A stretch of 64,000 nt of DNA from Mesodorylaimus sp. YZB2_4. Its lineage: Eukaryota > Nematoda > Enoplea > Dorylaimida > Dorylaimidae. Location: the NCBI GenBank assembly GCA_030248295.1, contig JASANH010001213.1:124001-188000 (forward strand), written 5' to 3'. The stretch's first letter is position 1, and every line of letters starts with the position of its first letter. The notes beneath the pieces are model-generated. The model saw only the letters and a program-made list of their open reading frames with translations, was not told the origin of the DNA and did not search any database. The position numbers and the translations under genes are program-made. Shown one piece after another: positions 1-12,437 of this stretch.

Positions 1-877
1 ACCTGTTTGCTGTTCGAGCAGTAAGCAGATGCAGCGCGTGCTGTTCAGTATTGGCCTCCACCGATCCGACCTGATCGATCCACTCATGTGACTTCTGGAT
101 TGACAGGATCAAATCTGCTTGAAAATGAAAATGTGGCAATTATAATGCGTTTTTGACGTGGTGCCATAAGACAGTCCCATTTTTCTCCCTAATCAGTATT
201 GAATCCCTCATTAGTTGTCCTGAGTCCTTTCGAGTGGTCTACGGGACAGAGCAGGCCGTTAAGGGAGTGGTGCAAAACGTGTCATCGACAATATTTCATT
301 TCTTGAAACGTTGGTTGGATCAGTTCGGGGTCAGGCCCCGATCGGGGTCGGATCGGTCGATGCTGGTTTGCTGGTACACCGCACTCCATTCAGGGTACCT
401 AACCATAATATGCACAGAGCAAAATATTCGCCAAATTCTTAATGGCACTGGTTTTCAGGCGTTAATCACATAATTATGCTATTTATTCTATCCAGATCAC
501 ACACCAAAACATGTCTTTTGTCGATCGTCGAAATCAGTTTTCCGCACTTTAATTGCTATTGAATACTTCATCGGGTGGACATCCATCACAAACAAGCATA
601 CGTCACTGGAGCGGACGCGGCCTACACTCACGTTTTGAGCAAGTGTGGATCCGGTTTACGTCTAGGTCCTGTTCCAACCCTATCCAAGACTGACTTTAAA
701 ATAGGATTCTTCATAGCGCACCTATTTCTTCCGTCGTGTGGCCATTCCCTTTTTCGTACGGCGAAGAAGTCATATAATCGACGACTGGCTTTTACGTGAG
801 GACCGTAATTTTCGTGCACACATGAGAAAGTGCGTGAACAAATTCGATATCACTTGAAAATTACGGCCAATTTTTTT
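1..877. other. Non-coding stretch, no gene recognised
   Basis: Open frames here are short and unrelated to any family I know. There is no tRNA-like or terminal-repeat structure. The last 100 bases are presumably the 5' flank of the membrane protein that starts at 878. Confidence 0.4.
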
Positions 878-1630
878 ATGAAAATGGGTACTCATGTAAT
901 ACAAATTGAAGGAGGCAGCGATATTGGTCGTGGCGATGGGAAAACTACGAACTCCGTTTGCTCAAGTAGCCATCAGCCCGAACAATGTGCTGTCGACAGA
1001 CAAGGCCATCCTGATGGCACTTGCTGCTGGAAAATTCCCTTGCGAATAGCCATTATTATTGTGATTATTGTGGAATGTTTGGGTGTAAGTGTAAACTTGA
1101 TTTTGGGAATTATAGCTTATACCAGCTTACAAAGAAATTACCACGAATTGGTAGAGCACAGGAATGCCAGATATCTTGCTTTCGATTACGTGTCGCGGAA
1201 TCCAATATTGTCCTTGGCCAGCATCGCCATTGGCGCTGGTCTGACCTATTTTGTCGTTGCTCTTCTTGTGATTGGATTGATGCGGAAAAAACATCAACTT
1301 TTCATACCCCATATGACCATGCAAGTATGCGCTATCATTGCTTTACTCGTGCCAAGCATTTTGTATGGAATCGAAGCTGGACGGGACAGCCTGAAATCAA
1401 ATAATGGAGAAAATGCTATAACAAATAAGAAACTACTAATTCTCGATGTTTTGGTTTTGGAAGCCCTCTTGCTCTCATTGTCTTTGAATTTATATTTTTT
1501 CGCTCTTGTATTTCGATATTATCGCATTTTAAAACAAAAATTTGTGGCAAGCGAGCTGGAAAAGAAAGAAACTGATGTAATTGTCAAATCTGATCAATGC
1601 CAATCAAAGCCGTCGGAGCCCAATCAGTAA
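878..1630 (+). CDS. Four-helix membrane protein, LAPTM4/DUF7027-like
   Basis: Single-exon frame of 250 residues. The frame extends upstream to 830, but only through a GTG codon; the first ATG is at 878, with a second at 884. After a polar N-terminus of about 45 residues comes a Cys-Cys-Trp-Lys-Ile-Pro motif. Four hydrophobic segments follow (roughly residues 55-80, 105-130, 140-160 and 190-215), and then a polar tail rich in Lys, Glu and Ser. The Cys-Cys-Trp start before helix 1, the Ile-Pro-His motif before helix 3 and the spacing resemble the LAPTM4 / DUF7027 tetraspan families of lysosomal and endosomal membranes. This is a family-level inference from pattern only. There is no Cys-Cys-Gly motif of true tetraspanins. 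An additional upstream exon cannot be excluded. Confidence 0.65.
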   Translation: MKMGTHVIQIEGGSDIGRGDGKTTNSVCSSSHQPEQCAVDRQGHPDGTCCWKIPLRIAIIIVIIVECLGVSVNLILGIIAYTSLQRNYHELVEHRNARYLAFDYVSRNPILSLASIAIGAGLTYFVVALLVIGLMRKKHQLFIPHMTMQVCAIIALLVPSILYGIEAGRDSLKSNNGENAITNKKLLILDVLVLEALLLSLSLNLYFFALVFRYYRILKQKFVASELEKKETDVIVKSDQCQSKPSEPNQ

Positions 1631-2773
1631 CTTTATTACGGATCCGTGTGCTTTCGATGCTATGTTTATTCATGTGTATTCTGTAAATTGCTTGTTAGAA
1701 TTTAATATTTTTCTGTAACAGAAAACTTATTCTAGTCCATGATTTTACCCCTACGAGGTTCCTAGAATTTTATTTAAGAACTGTTGTGGCTGAGGAAGCT
1801 CGCTTTAGACCTTGTTTGGCTGATAATATTACATCTCCTCTTTGGGCTCATAACAGGAAACGTATGTATCAGCAACTGATTGGAGTATAATAACTTTGAA
1901 TAATTAGTTGTCACCCGCAGATGCTATTCAAATCTTCCATTCCCAGTTGGGTGTCAGCCGCATGTCGTGCCCTATGCTTGGAAGTGTAAATATAAGGAAG
2001 ACGAATCGATTGCAACGCCTACATTAGCTCTGCAAATTAAAGCTGTGATTCGTTGATTGCTGCTGCTAACGAAGAAAATCTGCGAATATCGAAGATGCCA
2101 TGAGAGTATTGAATGTTAGAGTCATCTCTACAATGCATCATTTCAGCTCCTAAATTTAAGCTGCGTGACCAAGCAGGAGGTCAGGACCATCGATTAGCAC
2201 GGGCGGCCCCGAGTCACAGTGATCGTTTGCCCGGATTTTCAAGGCGGAATGATCACCTTGATCGCCGGTCATTCGTGATTTAATGGGAACTAGAATGCGT
2301 TCTAGTTCCGTTCCGTCCCGTCTCTTTTGACACTTTCCCCGGCATCGACTCGGCAGATCTGTCGTAAGTCAGGTGAGCTAATTACTGATTAGTCACAACA
2401 TATTGAATTTGAATAGTTTTGGTTGCAACATTGCTCAGTTCCTGTTCGTTTCAGACGAACTAATAAAAGTGGCAAACACAATGTGCTTGCACCAGCACAG
2501 AATTATTAAGAGGCAATCGGTTCTTCTGGATGTAAAGTTTTATTATACCTTGAATAAAACCAATTTTACGGAACCTAGTTTTCCTGATTTATGACCAGTA
2601 TTGAAAAAATATGGTCATTTTTACACAGCACAAAGATGCACAACCTCAACTTTTCCGGTCAGCCAAGTGTGAACAGGTCGTTTTGTTCGTATTCACTGCA
2701 CTTTACACAATGACAACACGGAACAATGCACTATTCGGCGCCGTGGATTTATTGTCAGATGATGGTGAATTGC
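1631..2773. other. Intergenic, no gene recognised
   Basis: No convincing coding sequence. It holds a small perfect hairpin at 2286-2309 (10-bp arms, 4-nt loop). It contains the convergent 3' ends of the neighbouring genes on opposite strands. Confidence 0.4.
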
Positions 2774-4128
2774 CTAAGTGCCATCTTTGGACGCGGCTTC
2801 GGCGGCTTGCCCGAACTCCTGGTACGATTTCTCTGCCAAAACATAAGCCACGAATGAAATAGAACCAACGAAGAATAGTACGAAACCGGACAATATGCAC
2901 AGTAGGATGGCCCTGTTCGTGTAAAGTTCACATCGGCTGGCGTGCACCCGCTGAGCACCCGATGCGTCGGTGGTTGCTTCGAGATCGTTCGTTGCCGGTC
3001 CACGAGTTACAGACCGCCCTGGCTCGGGTGATCGAATGTGATGCGACGATGACGGCGTGGTTAATGATGGCGAATAGGAACTTGTGACGGAAGTTTTATG
3101 GGGACGATTGCTGGCTCGATCAGGTGCTCGGTATGTGGCAGCGACTAGAAAAAATATGATGTTCGTGAAAAAAAAGATCCTGCGGTCAGCATCCTTATTG
3201 TTTGTCAAATAAGATTCCAGGGCCTAACGGTCCTTCCAAAATACGTCGCGGGGCACGACTTACTTGTAGGAAGTGTCGGTTCTTCGTTGCTATCGACTGA
3301 ATGACATCGTTTCTGCGTGAATCTGGACCAAATGCGAGCTTGTTTTTTCCTGTTGGGTAATGGTTGACAAGTGTCATTGGCTTCGTGTTTGTCATCCTCT
3401 TCCTCGATGAAAACACTCTGTTCCACTGAAAATTTCCCTCTGGATGGCAAAGAATTCACTCGTCCAAAATTCGATATGGGCTCTTTGTGCCGTGCGTGTG
3501 CTCTCTGGGCTTGCTGCGGAGACGAGAGTCGATTGCCTCCGCCGCCGTACGCCTTTGGAACGTGGTCGGCATTTGTGGAATTGGCAATTAGTAAGGGTCT
3601 GCGTTCCTCATCTTGGTCTTTTTGGAGTCGTTGCCGAAGTTCTTGCGCCGTCGACGTCGTGGTTAAATTTGCCAGTGCGTTATCGTGGTTAGCGTAGTCG
3701 GACACACTCCGGCGTACAGATTGCTCTTTCCTTTTCGAGCCCGGCTTCGAGTCGAAAGCCTGAACGGAAAATGAAAATGGGTGTGTCAGAGAATTCATTC
3801 AGCCCTAATCAATACTCACGAAGGAATAGCTAATGGGGATAATGACCAGTGCCATGCGATCCCATCCCGTCCGTCAAGGGCACTATGCAAATACGGGAGA
3901 ACTTACGTTTAGAGAACGTTCCCGATGAATACGCGCGGCATTAAAAATTGTCGAAGTTGTGCGCCTCGATTCAAATCGATTCGTGTCATTAGGAAAAGGC
4001 TTCTCTATATCGCCATTAGATTTGGTCCGTGGTTGGTCGTAATTGGAATTGGATTGCGCATACAGTGACGAGCGCCTAGGCACTGATGTGAGGTGCCATA
4101 ATCCGCATTTCCTACCGCCAGCATTCAT
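2774..4128 (-). CDS. Novel single-pass membrane protein, three exons
   Basis: Exons on the minus strand are 4128-3907, 3759-3264 and 3147-2774. They join in phase through GT-AG introns of 147 and 116 nt to give 363 residues. The N-terminal about 300 residues are polar and low in complexity, rich in Ser, Arg, Asn and Gln, with a charged RLQKDQDEERRPLL-type segment and several Ser-Pro sites. Near the C-terminus a Cys-containing juxtamembrane stretch precedes one hydrophobic helix (LLCILSGFVLFFVGSISFVA), followed by a short acidic and Ala-rich tail. No signal peptide is seen, so a cytoplasmic N-terminus with a C-terminal anchor is the simplest topology. I do not recognise a family. The reading frames, splice signals and phases agree, so it is very probably a real gene. 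The start at 4128 is the first ATG of the first exon I can see; an earlier exon is possible. Confidence 0.65.
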
Positions 4129-5034
4129 GACAGCTCTCTTTGCAACACGTCACAAACACTAGCCTGAGGCTCGAAAATGTCCAGATCGGGTAAAAACACC
4201 TGCCGGCCAAAGATACTAGTATTTGATGTGGAAAATGAAAATCTTCACTCGACTGGACATGTACGAGGACAGAACTGGGCACTTTTCCGCTTGCTCGAGT
4301 GCCAGAGAAACGACATGTAAGCTTTGTGAAGATCCGCAAGAATAGCGTGTCAGGAGCTAATCTAATTTTCGTGCCACAGGCGGGTTCTCATCCACGTCTT
4401 CGCCTTTTATACAAAACTAGACGCAACAGTTTTAGATCTCGAATCTTCTTTCAAAGCAAATGAAAGTCTGAATAAAGCATCCATTCCACCAGAATAAGCA
4501 TCGCGTGACCAGATCCATTTCCTAACTTCTTCTAACCATCCTCCCACTTTTCTGATGGATGGAGGTGAGCCCGTGCACGTCTATGTTCCGGTATGATTAG
4601 CCTTTATCGCGAATGAATAGTGTCACGAAATACACTCCATCCCAATCTGCCCCCAACCAAGGACTGATAAAATTTAATGATGCCCTCATCCTACAGCAGA
4701 GCCCGCCGATAGAAAATATACACTCGTGGTGAGGACATTTATCACTGAATCTTCTTCTGGTTTCACCCAGCCCAGCCATTAATTTTGGAAAGAAGTCTCG
4801 AACTATCTGCGAACAAGACTGTGTTTTATTACCCGACCTTAATCAACGCTAATGTTCAAAAAGGTGCACACAAAAAGGTACGCTTTGCTGGCCAACTGCG
4901 CTCTGCCATCGACTTTTTCCAAAGAGCTAAAATGAATGTAGGTTTCTGGTTTTTTCCAGCGAACAAAAAGCTTTGGCAGTTGCATTTTTATGTTTTCTTA
5001 TCTTTCCTAATGTAATCATCCATCTTTGTTTTTT
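4129..5034. other. Intergenic, no gene recognised
   Basis: This spans the 5' flank of the minus-strand membrane protein gene and the 3' flank of the V-ATPase gene. Only short, unrelated frames are present and no repeat was recognised. Confidence 0.4.
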
Positions 5035-8000
5035 TCAAATATTATTCTCCAATTCGCGTTCGAAGTCTTGCTGTTCAGCCAAAGATAGGATTTCGTTAAA
5101 TGAAAATGGTTCAAAACCATAGCCGAGTCCTGCGTAGAATTTGCTTTGAAATTCGACCCTGCAATAAAATTAAAACAGTTCGGGAATTTGATCTGTACGG
5201 GGACTGCCGACTTTAATTCTTGCGCTTATTAGCCGTACGGAGTTTCGTATTAGCAATGTCAAATAGATTGTACTGCATGAGATATGGCGCATTACAATAT
5301 AATTTCCAGATGCTGATGGCACATGTAGCCAATAAATCCAATTTTGCTCCAAACAAATGTCGGAAAACTTGAAATTTATAGTTTGAAAAATAAAGTATGA
5401 GACGGTACACACAGGATGTGCGCATTTGCGAAAACCTGTGCCCCCAACACCCGTTGATAGAGCACTCCCTGACTGTATTTTGCTAAGGTTCATATTTTCA
5501 CATCGCCAAATGCAGGCGTGCGCACTCGGGTGTGAAGGGATGTATTTTACGAGTATACGCAGTAGTTGAAAAGAACTTAAACCAGTGACATCAAAGAAAA
5601 TGGTTTGCAAGACTCCCTAAGCAGACAAAAGCTAATTTTGTATCGCTGCGATGCAGACCATGTGCAGTGGTCAGAAATAGAAGCACAGGCGAGGCACTGT
5701 ACATTCTCGTCTGCGTGCTTCATTTGTTACCCATCGAATTTTTTAAACTGATAGTCAAGGATACATACCAATGCAATCGCAATGCATGCAAGAAAACGGA
5801 CAGTGAGTCCATGAAGACCAAAATAGCGATTGTTAGGCATCCAAAAGCGAAGAAGATCAGGTAGACGGCTATTGCTCCAGTGTAGTTGGCTGACTTGAAA
5901 GCCATGCGCATGACCATAGTCCACAAAACTTCGGCCAATTCTGAAAAGGTCCAATATGATTCTGGAAAACAGGGCCATGATTATACTTACCAGAATGAGC
6001 GAGCGATAACGCCCAAAGGCGCAAATATGAGGCAGTGTGCGAGACGAGGCCCAAGCAGTACTCTACAGTGTGGATAGCACTCGTGATAAGAGCTTCGCCT
6101 AGGCTAAACTGAAATGAATATACGGATACATGCTTGAGGCAAAAACGTCTGTCAAAAAAGGACAAATTAGTTCTCGTGCTTACCTCGCTTTCGGGTCCTC
6201 CATGCCCACTGGCCCCGTGGCATCCGCTTTCATGATCCATATTTGCTGCTGGTTTTGAGTTATCAGGCTTTTCCTTAATCTCAGCTAGCCCAACTGTTTG
6301 TGTCTGAGTTTGTTCATGCCCGTTTAATTCTCCCGCTTGCTCATCACGATCAGTGCTAGTTGCCTGATTGCTCTGTAAATGTGAGTCATAGACAAGGCTC
6401 ATTGGTATGTCAGAGGGGATAGACCTGTCTGGCAGATTTCTTTTCTTTGACTCGGCGGTATTTGAGGACTAACGGCTTGAGTAGCAACATCCAAGGAATG
6501 CAGAGAAGAGCGACCACCACAAGAATAGTCTGCACCATATTCTGGAAGAGTAGCGGGTTTTTGTGTTTGGGTAGGTCAATCAGAAACTGCTGTAAGTAGA
6601 TGGGTGTAACGAGCATTCCTGGGCCGTCAAGTGGAGATTAAGACTCTCCTGCGAGAGAACGCATCAGACCAGTCTGTATAACGTTCCAATCGGCAAGCGT
6701 CCTTCCAGCTCACCAGGAAACTACATAATCATGCTCGTAGAAGGACTTCCTCGGTTCCGTGAAGCAATCGGGCCCGGAATGGATCCTCATGGATTCGATG
6801 GGGGACAGTGATCCAAGTAGATCCATCCTTGTTTGTATGGAGTCCAGATGTCCAAGGTTTCTGAAGCATCCACTGTACAATGGCTCATTGGTTAAAATAC
6901 ACATGGATCCATGAGGATTTGTCCATGGATCCTTGTGGAATGGGGGCAAATCGTTAACGAATCCACGTCGATTCATTTAGGATCTTTGAATTGGAAGCCT
7001 GGTGGTCATTTATGCCTCCCGCCGCCTAGATGTAAGTTGGTTTCAGGAGTCCTTACCTGCCGGGGATAATAAGCGTTAGTAAAGCACGTTTTCCCTTCAA
7101 ATCCTTCTGGATTTTTCTTCATCATGAACATGTTAATTAATCCGACGAGTAAATTGGGGGCGCAATGAGACCCCGGGTAATACCCCACTGCCATCCATCG
7201 GCCGCCAGCATTGAAAGTGATCCATTTGTAGAAAATCATTATGACCAAGTACAGGAAAATGCAGGCGAGAAAGAGCAGCTGTGGCACGAAGTTGCAAGCA
7301 ATGTCCAGATAATTCCGGAAATATCTAAATTGCATTAAATGAGAGCTGCCACTAGCATAGGCAACACTTACCTGTAATTCACAATGCTTAACAGAACACC
7401 AAACAGCATTTGGATGACTCCAAGGATAACTGATATTTTCATTTTGAAAGAATTCTGGAAATTCAGCCTGTTCTTGGCTGAGGCCCAGGCTGGATCAAAT
7501 CCGTAAGGGTACGGATACTGCAGATAAGCTGTGGAGTTGGGGTCCAAAGTCAGTTGCTGATTGTGGACGAGTGTGCTGTTCCTGCAAGAGTGCTCTGTTG
7601 TACGGTAGAGAGTAAATCTATAATAAAGTTTAAAATCTTTTTCAGCCTCTCATGTGGTTACAGCCCTCAAAAGGTAGGACACGAAAATCCATTATATGTT
7701 GATCTATACTGTAGGGCGCAAAATTCGAAACCATGCTTCCGAGAACACTGGTGGATCCCTCTATCGATATCCTCTGTTGACTCACGAGTATGGGACACGC
7801 CATCTGGAGCCAAAAACGTCCGTGGATTTCGAAAAAATTTCTATAAAGGCGGAATTTCTTTATAATTGTAGCAAACCCTAATATGTCCATTCACCATTGT
7901 ATATACTGCCGGTATAAATCGAGAATAGTCCCATCGAAAGCAGGACATAACGACCATTGTAAAAAGTGTTGAAAATCTGAAGCAGAATTATCTGCAACTA

Positions 8001-10949
8001 GCTCTAATGGCAAGACACACAGTCTGACACATGGGGCTGGTCTTACATCGTCTCGAATCTTCATAGCAGCAATCCTCTTTTCGAAAATGCACATCAGCGA
8101 TGACAGTACGGTTACAACAGTGCCATGCCCAGCATCACCATACATGACGCCGAACAGAAATGGAAAGGTGATAAGAGTATACAAGGCTATAAAAGCATAG
8201 TATTTGGGTCCTTACAGCAGGATGTATTCAATAAATATTTACTTGGATTCACTTCTCTGTATGACCCGTACCCGTAGGCATCAATTATACTCTGCCACGG
8301 CCCAGTAAATTTATTGACCTTATTATACGTTGGAGGGTCCTCGTCAGTGTTCACACGATGTATAATTGAACCGACAGTGGAACCAGAGCCAGTCTAATCG
8401 AGACAGAATAGATTATTCTGGTGAGACGCTCAGATTTTGGCTGGGCTTACAGTTCCACGAATGACAGCAGCATTGACATTGTCCAATTCGAGGACTGGTA
8501 TCCAACACTCAGCGATCAAGGTACGTTGCGTCAGGTCAAGGTTCAACAGATTCAGAGTATGGTAGATAGCCTTGGCTTTACGAGCTCGGGCCAGCCATTG
8601 ATTAAAGTTTTTCGATGCCTCCAACAGTACATGATGACGATGATCTCTCGACTGGCTAAGAATCTGAAAATAACGCAACCCTCTCCACCTGTGCAATAGC
8701 TCTCATTGTTGCATCATACAAACGGAAATATGGGGTGGGGTTAAGAAGTGGAATCAAAGGCTTCCTAGATTCAGGGGCCAGAAAGATATCCACGTTCCGC
8801 TCCATACATGTATGCCTATCCGTATAATCCGTCATGTGGGAGGAGACTCGTATCTAACCGGATACTGGATCCATCGTACAAGCTCTTCACGAGGATGCAA
8901 ATGCTTTGTTCACATGGATCGCATGGATCAATCGTGGATTAGTGAAGATTCCATACAGAATAGTGATTGATCCGCAAAAAGAATCTACCGTTAATACTTT
9001 GCCACTTTTACTTTACCACAATACAGGTGTTCACTTCCGCACTCCGTCTCTTTCTACACTGGACCAAGCGAGGCTTGTCCTGATTATTTCTGCCAAGCAC
9101 CAAAGCTGGCCGTCCAGATTCACCGGTCTAGATACTGACCTTCAGTCCGTCGAAGTGTCTCACAATTAGACTGGTGCAGTCAGTTTTCCCAGCGCCGCTG
9201 CCCTATTACTGTTCAGTAGCCGTTCTACGTGCGGGTACAGTATACTCAGGTCGGTTGTAATGTGGTACCTCTGCTAGCTCAGTTCTGTGGGGGCTGCGCT
9301 GATGATTTGAGCGTATGCGTGTTTGAGTATATGTACCCCACCAATAGCAGGGAGGGATTTACCAAAATGATAAACTATAGCGGCTGCCTTGGCTGGCTTT
9401 TCCAGTGAAATTGCAGCTGCCTAACAGACCCACGTTTAGCATTTATCACTGGCTGACCAGATAAGATTGGATTTAATCCGCATGGTCAGCGCAAGAGTCT
9501 GGCCTCCTGGGATATGGACCCATTTCTCATGAATAATCAAATCATGCAGACCCACAATTTGGAACCGTTACAGCCATCTTGCTTACCGCGTCCATATCAT
9601 TCATTTGAGTGTCCATGGCAGCCACCATCTCGCGCCTGACTGTCGAGTTCTGAGGGCATGTGTGCACAGTCGCATGAAACCTGTGTAAACAGAACTGACT
9701 TCATTTTCTTCCATGCCAGTCACCTTCCATGCCATGCATACGCTTCGCAAACTCGTTTCAATTTTGATTCCAGAACTGTTCCCGGAAAAAACATGATGTA
9801 GACGCATTTCTGCACTTTTACTGCCTGAAACAGAAAATATTAAGATACTGCTAAAAACAGTGTAGGCGACTTACAGTTTCAGGATCCTCAATTTCCCCGA
9901 TATCCACCCAACGAAAGAAAATATTTCCACGGCTTATGCGCCACAGTAAACGTTCCAAGTTTTCTACCTTCTCACTATTCAGAACCCCGCAGAAACATTT
10001 CAGGCTGCTATTGCTTTCTGGAACACGTCTGGGCCGTGGACCGAGCTCAAATGATTGGCCATGCCCGTTCTGATAAGTCTGGGGCTCACCGTCGACTTCA
10101 TCGTTCTCACTGATAAGCAAGTCCGCTTCTGACGGAGCCATGCCCTAGTGAGAAATTTTCTCGGGGATTCAATTTTTATGGGTTTTGTTACTTTGCCATG
10201 AATAAAATCATAACAAACAGAAAACACCAGACGTGAGTTTGCACAAAGATAAAAAGTTCAACTTACGCTACTGAAAAATTGCTCCGCGTACTGCATGGCA
10301 TGTTTCAGTTCAATGCATTGATTACGAGATTTCCTTAATGCTAGAGAATTGGAATTCATTTCCTTAATTTGATGGTACGCCTTCTCGATTGCATTCTAAA
10401 CAGAACGGTCGCATTATGATTGCATTTTTGCAATCAGACAGGTATTTCTAAAGTCTACCGAAATCTGGACGCGGGGCTTTCTTAGTCCCAAGAACGCAAC
10501 AATGGACCGGTTGTAAGAAGCTATGAAGTGCTGCCTCACCTCTAATTCCCCAATTTCTCCAGGCTTGGGTACTGCTGGAACTGTCTCTATATCCAAGGGA
10601 GTGATTTCATTTTTGCGCATCTCCGTTTTGACAAAATCTACATCAGAAAAACGAGACATCAGAAATCCAGACACAAAAGAAATTCAATGAAACTTGCACA
10701 GCTTGCGCTCCATTTCTTCAAATCGGCGAACCGCACCGACATACTTGCGTTGATAGGGATTAACTTGAGGACTTAACTTTAACAAACTTTACTGGTCTTG
10801 GATTCACCGAAAAGCTAGAATAAAACACTTACATCACGAAATTGTGTTATGCCCAGTTCTCCCAGTTCGCCCATAATCTCGTATGCAGATTCAGTTTGAA
10901 TGTAGAGCTGGCATAAACACATCTCTTCGCTCCTGAATAATCCACTCAT
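5035..10949 (-). CDS. V-type proton ATPase 116-kDa subunit a, complete, 19 exons
   Basis: Subunit a of the membrane V0 sector, which carries protons past the c-ring. The exons join in phase to 924 residues: 10949-10833, 10776-10698, 10637-10540, 10395-10267, 10144-9875, 9824-9724, 9680-9587, 8663-8451, 8393-8243, 8186-8047, 7976-7895, 7840-7786, 7581-7372, 7324-7057, 6589-6425, 6372-6184, 6108-5991, 5940-5769, 5158-5035. The N-terminus has the family motif SLFRSEEM-like and [10 protein letters not shown]. The cytosolic half has KAIYHTLNL. The first helix region has [17 protein letters not shown]. The essential helix-7 arginine (yeast Vph1 R735) lies in [10 protein letters not shown], at about residue 817. 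The protein ends with [16 protein letters not shown] and a short acidic tail. Length fits nematode paralogues (UNC-32, VHA-5/6/7), but I cannot say which one. Odd points: intron 2 uses a GC donor, and two introns (8664-9586 and 5159-5768) are unusually long. Confidence 0.97.
8664..9586 (-). other. Long intron 7 of the V-ATPase subunit a gene
   Basis: An unusually long intron for this gene (923 nt against a typical 45-100). It has no coding similarity that I recognise. Acceptor and donor are canonical, and the flanking exons join in phase, so this is an intron and not a missing exon. Confidence 0.75.
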
Positions 10950-11910
10950 TCTGCAAACCTGCCAATTAGCCAATCTAAAAAGGATCAGCATGCAAGATGC
11001 AGATTAGTCGTAACACGATAAGGGCCGGGCATGAAACGTCGCCCAGTCAGCTAGGCAGTAAAAGGACGCAATTACAAGTGGTTCATTGTTAGTATGTTCA
11101 ACGCCCCGCGCAACCCTGATCGTCATCCTTACATTTGATTATTTGTTCTCACATCGGGGCAGCTCGACTGTTTTACTATATTCTTGTAAAATACACACAC
11201 TTCTGTAACGCCATTTGTTTCCTGTTTGGCATCTGGACAAGTGGCAAGGTGAGATTTTCCTTTTCGCATTCCAGTTGTGCCAATAGCACGCCGTGCACAT
11301 TTTCATGTGCCTATATTCTGGCATAGTCAGTATCGTAAGAATATTTTACATACCTAGTTCCCTCCTAGGACCCATCTGGCTCAATATTTCCACGCCCTCA
11401 AATAGTTCCCCAGCTAGTGAGGGGCAAGGGTGTTAGCATTAATTTAAAAGGTTTAGACCGTAGGTTTAGGGGGTTAGTTCCCTTCAATTAATGTTCAATT
11501 TACAGTCGTGCGTTTCAAAGATTGCCAAAGAGCTTGGATGTTTGTTTAAGAAACGGAGGCTGAACAGTATTCCCCTGATGGCTTAACAGCCTCGAGTCTG
11601 ACTGACACCCTTTTTTAAAACCGTAGGAATGGTATTGTTCCTAGTGGGCGCTGATACGTAACTTACACACATCTCTACCATAGTACTGTACGTGTTACAC
11701 AGTGTTAGACACACTCGCGTGCGTCATATTTGCTTTCTGCTTTCACTTTCAGTGTTGATAAAGGTCCTATGGTGACTGCGTCAAGAAAACTGCGTAAAAA
11801 TCACAGCCCTGAAATTCTGTCTGAAATCTTAGTACAGTATATTTTGTGAAAAAGCCACAGTAGCCACAAAGCCAGTACAGTATGAGATTGCCCATGGACC
11901 GACCGTTCGA
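10950..11910. other. 5' flank of the V-ATPase gene and intergenic sequence
   Basis: No gene recognised. It holds the presumed promoter of the V-ATPase gene, but no clear TATA box is visible close to the start codon. Confidence 0.35.
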
Positions 11911-11911
11911 A

Positions 11912-12055
11912 TCGAAGGTGGTGGCGTCTGCCTCTCACACCAGGTGCGCAGTTACGGGCGAGTGTTCGACTCGCGGGCTGGCAAATCATTTCGTGTAAAA
12001 TGTGTCCTTTTACCCTCGAGTGCGCATAAGCGTTTGATGATGTGGTAAAACATGA
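11912..12055 (+). repeat. tRNA-derived SINE, subfamily 1, 5'-damaged
   Basis: It shares GGCGTCTGCCTCTCAC, the internal promoter B-box-like GTGTTCGACTCGCGGGC and the downstream body (AAATCATTTCGTGTAAAATG, CTCGAGTGCGCATAAGCG, ATGTGGTAAAACATGAA) with the fuller copy at 19174-19340. Confidence 0.7.
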
Positions 12056-12309
12056 AAGGTTTATTCGAGCACTTCTGGCACGTTTAAGACCACACCATCA
12101 AGTAAATCAGGTAGGTATGTTATTGCAACCTAGCCCAAACTCTTCCCGCGCCACCCTAGCCTTTCTCTAGCCAAGGCACACAAATATGAAAAGTATGACT
12201 TTTTATCTGTACCTCCTGCTACAACCCGATTCGATCCGGAATTCTCTGCACCTTATCCGACAAGACTCCCTCCGATCTGGTGGCGAGTTGAGACATGGTC
12301 CCACCTTGC

Positions 12310-12437
12310 ATACTTGATTCAAGGGTGGAAGAACACATTGTGAAATGATTTAATCGGCCGCGTGTCGAACGTTTGTCGGTGAGTGCGCATCTGGTGTGAG
12401 AGGCAAACCCCCAACCCACCAGGCCAACGGCTCGACT
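12310..12437 (-). repeat. tRNA-derived SINE, subfamily 1, diverged copy
   Basis: Read on the minus strand it has GTTGGCCTGGTGGGTT, GCCTCTCACACCAG and AAATCATTTCACA-like segments in the same order as the copy at 19174. Its B-box region is mutated. Confidence 0.6.

Noticed and set aside
5170-5610. 146-codon minus-strand frame
   Set aside because: It lies inside the long last intron of the V-ATPase gene, and the flanking exons join without it.
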